In this document: one piece after another, positions 6,889-15,179 of the stretch
Layout of the letters: the number at the start of each line of letters is the position of its first letter
How positions within the stretch are numbered: position 1 is the stretch's first letter
IMG/VR virus record: IMGVR_UViG_3300044815_000101
Location: 1-40,301 of that record
DNA length: 40,301 bases
Strand: one strand, 5' to 3'
DNA from: a virus
Notes under the pieces: model-generated
Databases searched by the model: none
What the model was told of the DNA's origin: nothing
What the model saw: the letters and a program-made list of their open reading frames with translations, nothing else
Made by a program: the position numbers and the translations under genes

Positions 6889-7780
6889 CGAAGCACCAGC
6901 CCCCAAGGACCTCCTCACCGGCAGCTCGGCACCGACGGCGTCATTCGACGACCGCACGCCCGGGATCACCGTTGGGACCTACTACGAGGGCAAGGTCATC
7001 AGCGAGGAGGTGTCGCAGCAGACGAAGCCCGTCAAGCAGGGGGAAACCCCCGTGCTGCTGTTCTGGGACGAGCCGACCAACAACCGCCCGAAGTGGCAGA
7101 TGGTCCTCACCATCCAGAACAACGCCTACGCGGACGCCGACAACCCCGAAGGCCACCTCCGGGTGTTCCTCAAGGGCGGCGCCCTCATGGCGGCACAGGC
7201 GAAGGCGAAGGAGCTCGGCGTCGAGTCGTTCCTCCACGGCTTCGCACGCCTCACCTGGATCGGTACCAAGCCGGCGAAGACGCCCGGGTTCAACGACGCG
7301 AAGACGTACCAGTTCGACTTCGCGCCCGGAGTACCCGACGTCCAGGCGCAGCTCCTCGGCGGCGGGCAGGCGGCAGCGCCCGCGTTCGCGCCCCCCGTCG
7401 CACAGGCGGCACCGGGGATGCAGACGCAGTTCCCGCCCGCAGCACAGGCAGCCGCCAACCCGGCAGCCTTCACCGCACCCCAGCAGCCCGTCGCGGCCCC
7501 GGCGTTCGCGCCCCCGCAGACGCAGCAGCAGGTGTTTCCCCCGGCCCTGCCCCCCACCACCCTGCCTGCTGCGGCCATTCCCGCGCAGCAGGCCCCCGGT
7601 GACGCGGCGGCAGCCATCCTCGGCATGGGCGGCGTCGAAGTGACGCCGCTGCCCCCGGAGACGGCAGCGCAGGTAGTAGCGCTGCGCCAGGCGGGACTCA
7701 GCGACCAGCAGGTCGTCGAGGCGTTCGCGAAGTACAACATCACGGTGAGCCTTCAGCAGCTCGCCAACGTGCCCTTCTAG
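6881..7780 (+). CDS. Single-stranded DNA-binding protein candidate
   Basis: This 299-residue protein starts MSNEAPAPKDLLTG. The first 150 residues have the layout of phage SSB/OB-fold proteins: TVGTYYEGKVI, a loop with KPVKQGE, then KWQMVLTIQ, a GGALMAAQAKAKE helix and ARLTWIGTKPAKTPGFNDAKTYQFDF. The next 110 residues are low complexity, rich in Ala, Pro and Gln, a typical disordered SSB linker. The final 35 residues form a small helical module (TAAQVVALRQAGLSDQQVV). Genes on either side are a recombination nuclease and a primase-helicase. The SSB call rests on layout and context rather than on an exact motif. Confidence 0.6.
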   Translation: MSNEAPAPKDLLTGSSAPTASFDDRTPGITVGTYYEGKVISEEVSQQTKPVKQGETPVLLFWDEPTNNRPKWQMVLTIQNNAYADADNPEGHLRVFLKGGALMAAQAKAKELGVESFLHGFARLTWIGTKPAKTPGFNDAKTYQFDFAPGVPDVQAQLLGGGQAAAPAFAPPVAQAAPGMQTQFPPAAQAAANPAAFTAPQQPVAAPAFAPPQTQQQVFPPALPPTTLPAAAIPAQQAPGDAAAAILGMGGVEVTPLPPETAAQVVALRQAGLSDQQVVEAFAKYNITVSLQQLANVPF

Positions 7781-7796
7781 AGCACGCGCACGGCCC

Positions 7797-7876
7797 CGCC
7801 CCGCCCGCTCACCCACCGTGGTAGCGTGGCCGGGCGGGCACCTCTACCACCCCGTCACACCACTCGAAGGAGCGCC
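7797..7876 (+). promoter_or_regulatory. Leader of the primase-helicase gene
   Basis: TAGCGT at 7822-7827 fits the TANNNT -10 pattern but lacks a convincing -35. The leader can form GTGGTAG (7818-7824) with CTACCAC (7844-7850). CACTCGAAGGAG at 7861-7872 is the conserved start-associated element and ends 4 nt before the TTG start. Confidence 0.5.
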
Positions 7877-10525
7877 TTGGATTCCCCACAACCCGACCAG
7901 GGCAGGCCATTCCAGCGGCTCCTCACCGTCCTCGGCCGCGACCAGGACGGCATCCGCCTCTGCACCGCCGGAGCAGACCAGCCCTTCCACGTCATCCCCT
8001 CACTGTTCCGCCCCGACACCGTCGACATCGCCGTCGCCGCGTTCACCGAGAAGCACCTCGACGTCTGGTTCGAGATCAACTACGCCCCCCACGTCGCCGG
8101 CGGCCGCACCTCCGAGAAGGACGTCACCCGACTGTCTGCCCTCTACGTCGACATCGACTTCAAAGGCTCCGAGACAGGCAAGCAGGGCATGGGGTCGGAA
8201 CCCGCTGCCCTCGAGCTGTGCGACATGCTCGCCGGCGCCCTCGGCGTCGCCCCCGCCGCCATCCTCTGGTCCGGGCACGGGCTGCAGGCGTACTGGCCCG
8301 TCGAGGACGGCGCCATCGACGACATCAACCAGCAGGACATCATCAACCTCTCCAAGAGGTGGGGGCTGCTGTGCATGGAGATGGCGCGCGCTGAGGGCGG
8401 CGCCGTCGACAACATCTTCGACCTCGCCCGCATCTTCCGCGCCCCCGGCTCGACGAACTGGAAGAATCCGGCACGCCCCGCTCCCACCCGCATAGAGTTC
8501 CCGCAAGGCAACCTGCCGCTGACCGTCGAGGAGATCGGGGAGGTGCTGGACGCGCACGGCATCCGCCACCCCGACACCGCCGAGCTCGCCGGGGAAGTCG
8601 TCTCACCCCCGTCGGAATGGGCGTTCGCCGACGCTGACTGCCACCACGTCGCCATCATCATGGAGGGCGTCAACGCCACTCCCAACTCCCGCCACCACTG
8701 GCTGCTGCAGCAGGCCACCCTCCTCACCGCCAGCATCCGCTACGGCTGCATCACCAAGGACACATTCCGGCAGTACCGGAAGGCGATCGAGCAGCGCCTG
8801 CAGCAGCTGCTCACCTCCGACGCATCCAACACGCGCGCCTACTCCCCGTACGAGGTGGAGTCCGCGTTCCGCCGCGCCCTCCTGAACGTGCAGACCATGA
8901 GCCAGGTGAAGCTCGAGGAGGAGATGCGCCGCCACCCCCACCCGGTGCTGCGCCTCATCCGGCAGGCCGAGCAGGCATCCGACGCCGGCCAGTCCAACGT
9001 GCGCATCAAGAACGAAGCCACCCCCACCAACCCCGGCCCAGACATCGCCTTCGACGGCGGGAACGTCCTCAAACTGCAGCCGCGCGAGCAGGTCATCACC
9101 AATGAGTTCGCCTACACCGACGCATCCAACGCCGACCGCCTCGCCGACTACGTCGAGGCCGACTACATCTTCGTCCCCGGCATCGGCTGGCACCGGTGGG
9201 AGGAGGGCTGCTACACGCCCGACGAGGAGACGACGATCATGGAGCGGGCGAAGGAGTCGCTGCTCGCGTTCCGGCGCTCCTACCCCACCGTCGACGACGT
9301 CCACGCCCACGTCAAGAAGTCACTCTCCGCGGGCGGGCTGCGGGCATCCGTCGCCCTCGCCGAGACACTCCCGCAGATGGTGGTGCCCCCGCACCAGCTC
9401 GACGGGAAACCGTACGACCTGCCCACACCCGGCGGCATCGTCGACCTCAACACGGGCATCCTGCGTCCTGCACGCCCCCGCATCGACCTGAACACGATGC
9501 GCACCGCCGTCACCCCCGAACGCATGCCGACGCCCCAGTGGGATGCCTTCATGCTGTTCTGCATGCAGACCCCCGAGATGGTTGCCTACATGCAGCGACT
9601 CCTCGGGGCGACCCTCATCGGGGAACCGCGGTTCCACATCCTCCCGATCCTCACCGGCGACGGCGGCAACGGCAAGTCCACCCTCCTCAACATCGTCGAG
9701 TGGTGCCTGGGCGGGTTCGCGAAGCGCATGGACGAGAACTTCCTCATTGAGCAGCGCAACCAGCAGCACCCGCAGGAGATCGCACGCCTGCGCGGCTGCC
9801 GCCTCGCGATCGCATCCGAGGCCAAGGCCAACGGCCGGTTCGCCGAGGCCCGGGTGAAGGCCCTCACCGGCGAGAAGCGGCTCACCGGCCGGTTCATGGG
9901 CGAGAACAGCTTCGACTTCAACAACTCCATCACCATGTGGCTGCTCGTCAACCACCTCCCCGCCGTCGCCGCCGGAGGCAAGGGGTTCTGGCGCCGCATC
10001 CGCAAGATCGCCCTCAAAGGCAAGATCCTCAAGGAGATCGAGAACCTCGAGAACCTCATCTTCGACGCCGAGGGACCCGGCATCCTGCAATGGATGATCG
10101 ACGGGGCCGTCGAGGTCATCGCCAACGGCTTGCAGGACCCCGAGGCGGTGAAGCAGGCCACCAAGGAGTACGAGGTCGAGGAGGACCACCTCGGCCAGTG
10201 GGTGGCAGACAACCTCATGGTCAACCCGACCGTCGGGGCGCTCAAGGACGAGGTGTACCGCCGGTACAAGAGGTTCGCCGTCGACGCCGCCATCCCCGTC
10301 CTCTCCAAGTCGGTGTTCGCCCGCGAGCTGCACCACTACATCGAGATCAACGAGTTCACCTCCACCCCCACCGTCTACGGCGGCATCGCGCTCGCCGTCG
10401 AGCAGCTCGGCTACGGCCCCCTCGCCCCCGCCCCCAACGTGCGCCTCACCCACGAGCCGCTGCCGCCCACCCCGGGCGCACCCGGACTGTTCGACACCGC
10501 CATGACCGGCGGCAGCGATGAGTGA
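7877..10525 (+). CDS. Primase-helicase: AEP-like primase fused to D5-type SF3 helicase
   Basis: This is 882 residues from TTG at 7877. The TTG is chosen because CACTCGAAGGAG ends just before it and because the in-frame ATG at 7826 lacks a ribosome site. The N-terminal part has ALYVDIDFKG near residue 90 and AAILWSGHGLQAYWP near residue 130, the DxD and sGxGlqaYW signatures of RepB-like archaeo-eukaryotic primases. A D5-N-like region follows. A Walker A GDGGNGKST lies near residues 594-602, then RLAIASEAK and WLLVNHLPAV, and FWRRIRKI as a sensor/arginine region of SF3 helicases. It probably primes and unwinds at the phage origin. The methyltransferase gene overlaps its end. Confidence 0.9.
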   Translation: MDSPQPDQGRPFQRLLTVLGRDQDGIRLCTAGADQPFHVIPSLFRPDTVDIAVAAFTEKHLDVWFEINYAPHVAGGRTSEKDVTRLSALYVDIDFKGSETGKQGMGSEPAALELCDMLAGALGVAPAAILWSGHGLQAYWPVEDGAIDDINQQDIINLSKRWGLLCMEMARAEGGAVDNIFDLARIFRAPGSTNWKNPARPAPTRIEFPQGNLPLTVEEIGEVLDAHGIRHPDTAELAGEVVSPPSEWAFADADCHHVAIIMEGVNATPNSRHHWLLQQATLLTASIRYGCITKDTFRQYRKAIEQRLQQLLTSDASNTRAYSPYEVESAFRRALLNVQTMSQVKLEEEMRRHPHPVLRLIRQAEQASDAGQSNVRIKNEATPTNPGPDIAFDGGNVLKLQPREQVITNEFAYTDASNADRLADYVEADYIFVPGIGWHRWEEGCYTPDEETTIMERAKESLLAFRRSYPTVDDVHAHVKKSLSAGGLRASVALAETLPQMVVPPHQLDGKPYDLPTPGGIVDLNTGILRPARPRIDLNTMRTAVTPERMPTPQWDAFMLFCMQTPEMVAYMQRLLGATLIGEPRFHILPILTGDGGNGKSTLLNIVEWCLGGFAKRMDENFLIEQRNQQHPQEIARLRGCRLAIASEAKANGRFAEARVKALTGEKRLTGRFMGENSFDFNNSITMWLLVNHLPAVAAGGKGFWRRIRKIALKGKILKEIENLENLIFDAEGPGILQWMIDGAVEVIANGLQDPEAVKQATKEYEVEEDHLGQWVADNLMVNPTVGALKDEVYRRYKRFAVDAAIPVLSKSVFARELHHYIEINEFTSTPTVYGGIALAVEQLGYGPLAPAPNVRLTHEPLPPTPGAPGLFDTAMTGGSDE

Positions 10526-11186
10526 CAGGCCCCGGCTGCTGGACCTGTTCTGCTGCGCCGGCGGGGCCTCCATGGGGTACCACCGGGCCGGGTTCGACGT
10601 CGTCGGCGTCGACATTGCCCCACAGCCGAACTACCCCTTCGATTTCATCCACGCTGACGCCCTCGAGTTCATCCGCGCCCATGGTCACGAGTTCGATGCC
10701 ATCCATCTCTCGCCACCGTGCCAGCGTAACTCCACGATGACTCGACGGTGGGGCGCCGACGTCGTCAACTCGCATCCCGAGCTCATTGCACCCTCCCGCG
10801 AGATCGTCAAAGACCTCGGCATCCCGTACATCATCGAGAACGTCGCCGGCGCGCCGCTGCTCGATCCGATCGTCCTCTGCGGCGGGATGTTCGACCTCGG
10901 TACCGACTATGACGGCGAACACTTTACCCTCCGACGCCACCGCCTGTTCGAGTCCAACCTGAACCTCGTCGCCCCCCCCCATCCGGTGCACGAAGGTCGC
11001 GCGGTCGGCGTCTACGGGCACCCCGGCGGCTCCTCCAAACGCGACGGCATAAAGTTCCCACAGGCCGCCGGCTGGCGGGAGGCTATGGGCATCGATTGGA
11101 TGCGGATCTCCGAGCTGGCCGAGGCGCTGCCACCGGCATACACGCAGCACCTCGGCAGACAGCTCATGGAGGCGATCAGTGGCTGA
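10518..11186 (+). CDS. C5-cytosine DNA methyltransferase (compact)
   Basis: This 222-residue protein has motif I DLFCCAGGASMGYHRAG at residues 9-25, motif IV LSPPCQ at 64-69 with the catalytic Cys68, motif VI ENVAG at 107 and a C-terminal helix with AEALPPAYTQHLG resembling motif X. It is shorter than typical Dcm enzymes of over 300 residues, so the target-recognition region is minimal, as seen in many actinophage enzymes. It would methylate cytosine C5, probably to protect phage DNA. It overlaps the primase-helicase by 8 bp and the HNH gene by 8 bp. Confidence 0.88.
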   Translation: MSDRPRLLDLFCCAGGASMGYHRAGFDVVGVDIAPQPNYPFDFIHADALEFIRAHGHEFDAIHLSPPCQRNSTMTRRWGADVVNSHPELIAPSREIVKDLGIPYIIENVAGAPLLDPIVLCGGMFDLGTDYDGEHFTLRRHRLFESNLNLVAPPHPVHEGRAVGVYGHPGGSSKRDGIKFPQAAGWREAMGIDWMRISELAEALPPAYTQHLGRQLMEAISG

Positions 11187-11904
11187 CGACGATGTGACAC
11201 GCCGGGCCGAGCTCGACCCCGACAGCGTCTGCCTGCCCTGCAAGGCCGGCCTGCACAACGAGTGCGACCTGTCGTTCACCGAGATGCTCGAACCTGACGA
11301 CGAGTGCTGCTGCAAGGGCGCCTTCTCCATCGAGCTGTACAAGGAGCTCGACGCCGGCCTCGAGGCCCTCATCACCGCGGACAAGAAAACAGGCACCGGG
11401 GTGAAGGACCCGGGCGATGTCACCGACCACACCTCCACCGGCCGCAAACGCGCCGCCGAGATCGCCCCCATCTTCGACGGCATGACCTGCGAGTGGGCGT
11501 TCCTGAAGCACGCCGGAGGCGGGGCCGTGCCCATCGTCGGCTGCAACGGCTCCCTCATCTTCGCGCAGCCGGAGGACAAGTCGCTGCGCGGCGACCGCCA
11601 CCACGGCCCCGACAAGAACGTCCTCAACAACGCCCACGGCACCAACCTGCACCGCCTGTGCACCAGCTGTCACAACCGGTGGCACGCCCTCAACGACAAG
11701 CTCTACGCGCTCGGCGAGAACGGGAAGGCCCTGCGCCCGCAGCCGAACAGCCAGTACCTGCCCGCCGTGCCCTACTGGCCCCACGACGCGGTCACCCGCG
11801 CCACCGAGGAGGAGTACCAAGCGTCGGAGGACTGGTGGTCGCTACCGGCCGCACAGCGACCCGCCTACCCCTTCGCACCGTCAACCCCACCCCTGCAGCC
11901 ATGA
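11179..11904 (+). CDS. HNH endonuclease-like protein with Cys-rich N-terminus
   Basis: This 241-residue protein starts with GTG, 8 bp inside the methyltransferase gene. The N-terminal 50 residues contain CLPC and ECCCKG cysteine clusters likely to bind zinc. Residues about 135-170 carry an HNH-like core: GDRHHGPD, then NLHRLCTSCHNRWH with the asparagine, CxxC and histidines expected of zinc-supported HNH domains. The C-terminal tail is rich in Pro and Trp. The overlap with a methyltransferase makes a modification-nuclease pair possible, but a free-standing phage HNH nicking function is equally likely. Confidence 0.75.
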   Translation: MADDDVTRRAELDPDSVCLPCKAGLHNECDLSFTEMLEPDDECCCKGAFSIELYKELDAGLEALITADKKTGTGVKDPGDVTDHTSTGRKRAAEIAPIFDGMTCEWAFLKHAGGGAVPIVGCNGSLIFAQPEDKSLRGDRHHGPDKNVLNNAHGTNLHRLCTSCHNRWHALNDKLYALGENGKALRPQPNSQYLPAVPYWPHDAVTRATEEEYQASEDWWSLPAAQRPAYPFAPSTPPLQP

Positions 11905-11923
11905 TCGCGTGGCAGAATACCGG

Positions 11924-11958
11924 TGACCGGTCAACAGTGGTCGGCATCACTGAAGGAG
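11924..11958 (+). promoter_or_regulatory. TGACCGGTCA palindrome and start-associated element before the LysM gene
   Basis: TGACCGGTCA (11924-11933) is a perfect 10-bp palindrome in the short intergenic gap and might be an operator. CACTGAAGGAG (11948-11958) is a one-base-shorter version of the conserved start-associated element, 6 nt before the ATG. Confidence 0.4.
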
Positions 11959-11964
11959 TCACCC

Positions 11965-12435
11965 ATGGCAACACCGAAGAAGGCCGCCGCCAAGAAGCCG
12001 GCAGCCAAGCCCGCCGACGAGAAGACGCCGGAGCAGCTCGCGGAGGAGAAGCACACCGCCGACGTCGCCGCAGCAGATGCGGCGAACAAGGAGGACGCGA
12101 AGCAGGCGAAGGCCGCCACCCCGGTCGAGAAGCAGAAGGCCGAGGACGTCAAGAAGGACGTCGAGGACCCCACCGAGAACGAGTTCCACGAGAACGAGGT
12201 CGCCGCGGAGCCGGAGAAGCACGGCGCCGAGCCGGACGGCACCTACATCGTGCAGGGCGGCGAGGACCTGCTCGAGATCGCGAACCGCTTCTCCGTGTCG
12301 GTGAACCGGCTCGCCGAGATCAACCACCTGCACACCGGCTACCGCGGCCTCACCAAGGGGCAGGTCATCCGCCTCTACCCGCAGCCCGAGGACGGGTACG
12401 AGACGGGCGAGAAGGCCGCGACGGAGAACGCCTAG
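11965..12435 (+). CDS. LysM-domain protein with Lys/Ala/Glu-rich N-terminus
   Basis: This 156-residue protein starts at ATG 11965 because CACTGAAGGAG precedes it. The first 90 residues are an Ala/Lys/Glu-rich, charged and probably disordered or helical linker (MATPKKAAAKKPAAKPADEK). Residues 92-139 form a LysM fold: GTYIVQGGEDLLEIANRF, VNRLAEINHL and KGQVIRLYP. LysM domains bind GlcNAc-containing glycans such as peptidoglycan. There is no signal peptide, so delivery would be as a virion component or after lysis. Its stop overlaps that of the convergent minus-strand gene. Confidence 0.85.
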   Translation: MATPKKAAAKKPAAKPADEKTPEQLAEEKHTADVAAADAANKEDAKQAKAATPVEKQKAEDVKKDVEDPTENEFHENEVAAEPEKHGAEPDGTYIVQGGEDLLEIANRFSVSVNRLAEINHLHTGYRGLTKGQVIRLYPQPEDGYETGEKAATENA

Positions 12436-12776
12436 CCGGCGCGCGTCCCCAGCAGGTCATTGATGGCGGCCGCCCACGTTGCGAGGGCGGCCGTTGTCGC
12501 TGCCGGGTCGGCAGGGATGTCGATCGTCGCGAACAGGGGCGGCGAGTTGCGGCCGTCGTGGTTGTGGTTGCCGCGCGCCACCTCACCGGGGCCGGACCCT
12601 ACCCGATGGTGGAAGTCGGCGTCACGCTCCACCGACGCGTTCCGGTGCAGCCATTCCAAGAACTTCACGGACGGTGGCGACTTCGCGTTCAGGTCGCCCT
12701 TCTCAAGCTCGGCGAACAGGTCGGTGAGGGACTTGTCGCTCGGAGCCTGAACGGCCTCACTCTTTCCCAATGGCAT
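12432..12776 (-). CDS. Leftward gene, putative structural protein with HNHDG motif
   Basis: This 114-residue protein is read against its neighbours. A TAGGAT box lies exactly 6 nt before the ATG, the leaderless pattern of five other genes, which supports this start. It shows an N-terminal helical segment, then HHRVGSGPGEVARGNHNHDG, a motif style found in phage tail or fibre proteins near trimer interfaces, then an alanine-rich helix. The stop overlaps that of the LysM gene. Its own promoter and orientation suggest an inserted, independently expressed gene. Function is uncertain; structural is a guess. Confidence 0.7.
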   Translation of the reverse strand: MPLGKSEAVQAPSDKSLTDLFAELEKGDLNAKSPPSVKFLEWLHRNASVERDADFHHRVGSGPGEVARGNHNHDGRNSPPLFATIDIPADPAATTAALATWAAAINDLLGTRAG

Positions 12777-12782
12777 ACCGGC

Positions 12783-12788
12783 ATCCTA
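12783..12788 (-). promoter_or_regulatory. Leaderless -10 box TAGGAT
   Basis: On the minus strand TAGGAT is followed by 6 nt and the ATG at 12776. This spacing makes the ATG the probable first transcribed codon. No -35 match is visible. Confidence 0.6.
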
Positions 12789-12811
12789 GCCACCACCCGA
12801 AAGGCCCGCCC

Positions 12812-13246
12812 ATGAAGCTGTCGCTGTTCATCCCCGGCATCCCCGCACCGCAGGGATCGCACACCGCCTTCGTCTCGAAGCACAACGGCCTCGCCTCCCT
12901 GAAGGAGTCGTCGAGGCGGACGAAGCCATGGCGGAAGCTCGTCGCCGAGGCCGTCGCCGCCCACATCGAGGCGGTCGGGTGGGTGCGTCTCGACGACTGC
13001 GCGATCGAGGCGCGCGTCACCTTCTACTTCCCCCGCCCAAAGGCGGCGAAGAACCGGCCCTACCCCCACAAGGTCGGCCCCGGAGACATCGACAAGCTGC
13101 AGCGTGCCCTGTTCGACGGACTCACCGTCGGCGGCGCCTGGGGAGACGACTCGCAGCTGTGCCGCCTGTTCGTCGACAAGGCGTACGCGAAGCCCGAGTA
13201 CGACGAGGAACCCGGCGCCCGCGTCGAGCTGTGGCGGGTCCACTGA
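12812..13246 (+). CDS. rusA: RusA-like Holliday junction resolvase
   Basis: This 144-residue protein starts at ATG 12812 after cccgaaaggcccgccc. The sequence opens LSLFIPGIPAPQGSH, the RusA N-terminal pattern. It continues with VTFYFPRPKAAKN and then GPGDIDKLQRALFDGL and GAWGDDSQL, supplying the conserved Asp residues that coordinate metal for four-way junction cleavage. RusA-like enzymes resolve branched replication intermediates before packaging, which fits the position directly before the terminase. It overlaps the terminase gene by one base (TGATG). Confidence 0.88.
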   Translation: MKLSLFIPGIPAPQGSHTAFVSKHNGLASLKESSRRTKPWRKLVAEAVAAHIEAVGWVRLDDCAIEARVTFYFPRPKAAKNRPYPHKVGPGDIDKLQRALFDGLTVGGAWGDDSQLCRLFVDKAYAKPEYDEEPGARVELWRVH

Positions 13247-14904
13247 TGGTTGCCGCGAAGCCCCGCCCCATCACCGACAGCGACGAGCTGTTCCGTGACT
13301 TCGGCGAGCGCCTCCTCAACCTCGCCGACTTCCCCAACATCAACAACGCCACCCTCCACCTCAAACAGCAGGTCTTCCATGAGTCCCTCGACCACCTGCG
13401 CATCTTCCAGGCCGGCAACCAGGCCGGCAAGTCGTTCGTCGGCTACTTCGAGGACGCCAAATGGGCCACCAACACCCACGAGCACAACCCCCGCGCCAAC
13501 GCCGGCCCCCAGCACGGCCGCATCATCGTCCCCGACTTCACCAAGGGCGAGTACCAGATCGCCATCCCGAACCTCTCACGCCTCATCCCCCCGTCGTACC
13601 TGAAAGACGGCAGCTGGGACCGCTCCTACTCCAAATCCGAGCACCTCCTCACCCTGAGCAACGGGTCCACCATCGAGATCATGTCGCAGGAGCAGGAGGT
13701 CGACGCGTTCGCCGGCACCCAGCGCGACTTCGTGCACGCCGACGAGGAGTGCGAGAAGGAACGCTGGGACGAGTCGATGGTGCGCCTCATCCGCCGCCAC
13801 GGGTACGCGTGGGTGACACAGACCCCCGTGGCCGGCGTCGAATGGATCTTCGACGACTACATCAAACCGCTCACCGAGGGCGTCGCCGGCACCGGCCGGT
13901 ACGAGGGCACCTACCGCAACGACGCCAACGACGTCACCCGCGGCGCCCTGCTCGTCACCGCGTCCATCTGGGACAACGCCGTCAGCCGCGGCGGCGCGCT
14001 CCCCGACGAGGCCATCGAGCAGGTCCTCTCCCGCCTCTCCCCCGAGGACCGGCGGGTGCGCGAGTTCGGCACCATGCCCGAGATGGGCGGGTCCGCGTTC
14101 CCCGAGTTCAAACGCTCCACCCACGTCATCGAGCACACCGACCCGCGCCTCGACCGCGGCCAGCTCGTCATCCCCGACTCCGCCCGCATCTACACCACCA
14201 TGGACGACGGGCGCGTCAACCCGACCGCGTGGCTGTGGGTGGCCGCGATGAACGACGGCACCATGGTCACCTTTCAGGAGCACTACAAGGCCGGCTGGGA
14301 CATCAAGGACCATGTCGCCGAGGTGAAGCGCCGCGAGGACGAGCTCGGCAGGCCCATCTTCATGCGCGTCGGCGACCCCAAGATCAAGGCCGTCGACACC
14401 CGCGGCACCTCGATCCTCATCGAGTACGCCCGCGAGATGCGGCGCCTCGGCATGTCCATGCCAGGCATCAGCGTCAACAGCATCCCCCAGGACCGCCGCA
14501 TCCACCGGGCGAAGGTGCACCAGTACTTCCAGATCAACCCGCTCACCGGGCGGGCGTTCTGGGAGGTCCTCTACCTGTGCCCGAAGACCATCGAGGAGAT
14601 CTCCGGCCTCAAGAACGACGGATGGCAGAACCGGCAGGTCGCCAAACGGAACAACAAGAAGGAGGGCATCCGCGACGTCAAGAACCACACCTACGACGCC
14701 ACCAAGTACCTGGCCTCCATCATGGCCGACATCACCCCCGAGAGGCTCGAACAGTTGCATGCGGAGGCAGGGCAGCGGATGGCCGGGCTGTTCGAGCGCG
14801 AATACCACCCCGTAGACATGGCGAGTAACAGTTCTGTTATGCTCGGCGGTGACGAGGACCGGCCAGACGACGACTGGATGTACCGCTCCTACGACGAAGA
14901 CTAG
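13246..14904 (+). CDS. terL: Terminase large subunit (ATPase and nuclease)
   Basis: This 552-residue protein has Walker A QAGNQAGKS at residues 55-63 and Walker B VHADEE near 163-168. A Q/T-rich coupling motif (AWVTQTPVAG) follows. The C-terminal RNase H-like nuclease has YTTMDDGRVNPTAW, RVGDPKIKAVD and VKNHTYDATKYLAS, supplying the acidic metal ligands. It powers packaging of DNA into the prohead through the portal and cuts the concatemer. The last 25 codons are lower in GC and include a possible promoter. The start overlaps the RusA stop. Confidence 0.93.
   Translation: MVAAKPRPITDSDELFRDFGERLLNLADFPNINNATLHLKQQVFHESLDHLRIFQAGNQAGKSFVGYFEDAKWATNTHEHNPRANAGPQHGRIIVPDFTKGEYQIAIPNLSRLIPPSYLKDGSWDRSYSKSEHLLTLSNGSTIEIMSQEQEVDAFAGTQRDFVHADEECEKERWDESMVRLIRRHGYAWVTQTPVAGVEWIFDDYIKPLTEGVAGTGRYEGTYRNDANDVTRGALLVTASIWDNAVSRGGALPDEAIEQVLSRLSPEDRRVREFGTMPEMGGSAFPEFKRSTHVIEHTDPRLDRGQLVIPDSARIYTTMDDGRVNPTAWLWVAAMNDGTMVTFQEHYKAGWDIKDHVAEVKRREDELGRPIFMRVGDPKIKAVDTRGTSILIEYAREMRRLGMSMPGISVNSIPQDRRIHRAKVHQYFQINPLTGRAFWEVLYLCPKTIEEISGLKNDGWQNRQVAKRNNKKEGIRDVKNHTYDATKYLASIMADITPERLEQLHAEAGQRMAGLFEREYHPVDMASNSSVMLGGDEDRPDDDWMYRSYDED
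14827..14843 (+). promoter_or_regulatory. Possible internal promoter at the end of terL
   Basis: AACAGTTCTGTT (14827-14838) is an inverted repeat overlapping TATGCT (14838-14843), the same -10 hexamer used at 32755 and 37963. It lies in a locally AT-richer patch about 70 nt before the next gene. No good -35 is seen. Confidence 0.3.
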
Positions 14905-14912
14905 GAGCTCGG

Positions 14913-15179
14913 ATGCCGTTGTTCACCAAGAAGCCGGTCACCATCGAGGCGCGGCAGGTCGGCAACGACTACGACGAGGATCTCGCGATCATGCTGTGGT
15001 GCGGAGGCGAGCAGCTGTCCGCTGACGAGTCCGAGACATCCAATCTCCTATTCCGCATCCCCACCCTCGAGGGCGCCATGGAGGTCACCCCCGGCGACTG
15101 GGTCATTCGTGGCATCAAGGGTGAGTTCTACCCCTGCAAGCCCGATGTCTTCGCCGACTCTTATGAGGAGGCAGAGTAG
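14913..15179 (+). CDS. Conserved small phage protein, 88 aa
   Basis: The sequence begins [17 protein letters not shown] and ends with [20 protein letters not shown]. I recognise this as the pattern of a very common small phage protein ([21 protein letters not shown]-like) of unknown function. No catalytic residues are evident. It lies between terminase and the portal-proximal genes, and its stop is overlapped by the GTG of the next gene. Confidence 0.85.
   Translation: [88 protein letters not shown]

Noticed and set aside
7826-7876. Upstream ATG start for the primase-helicase
   Set aside because: The additional 17 residues lie in the leader, lack an SD and would bury the conserved CACTCGAAGGAG element; TTG at 7877 is better.
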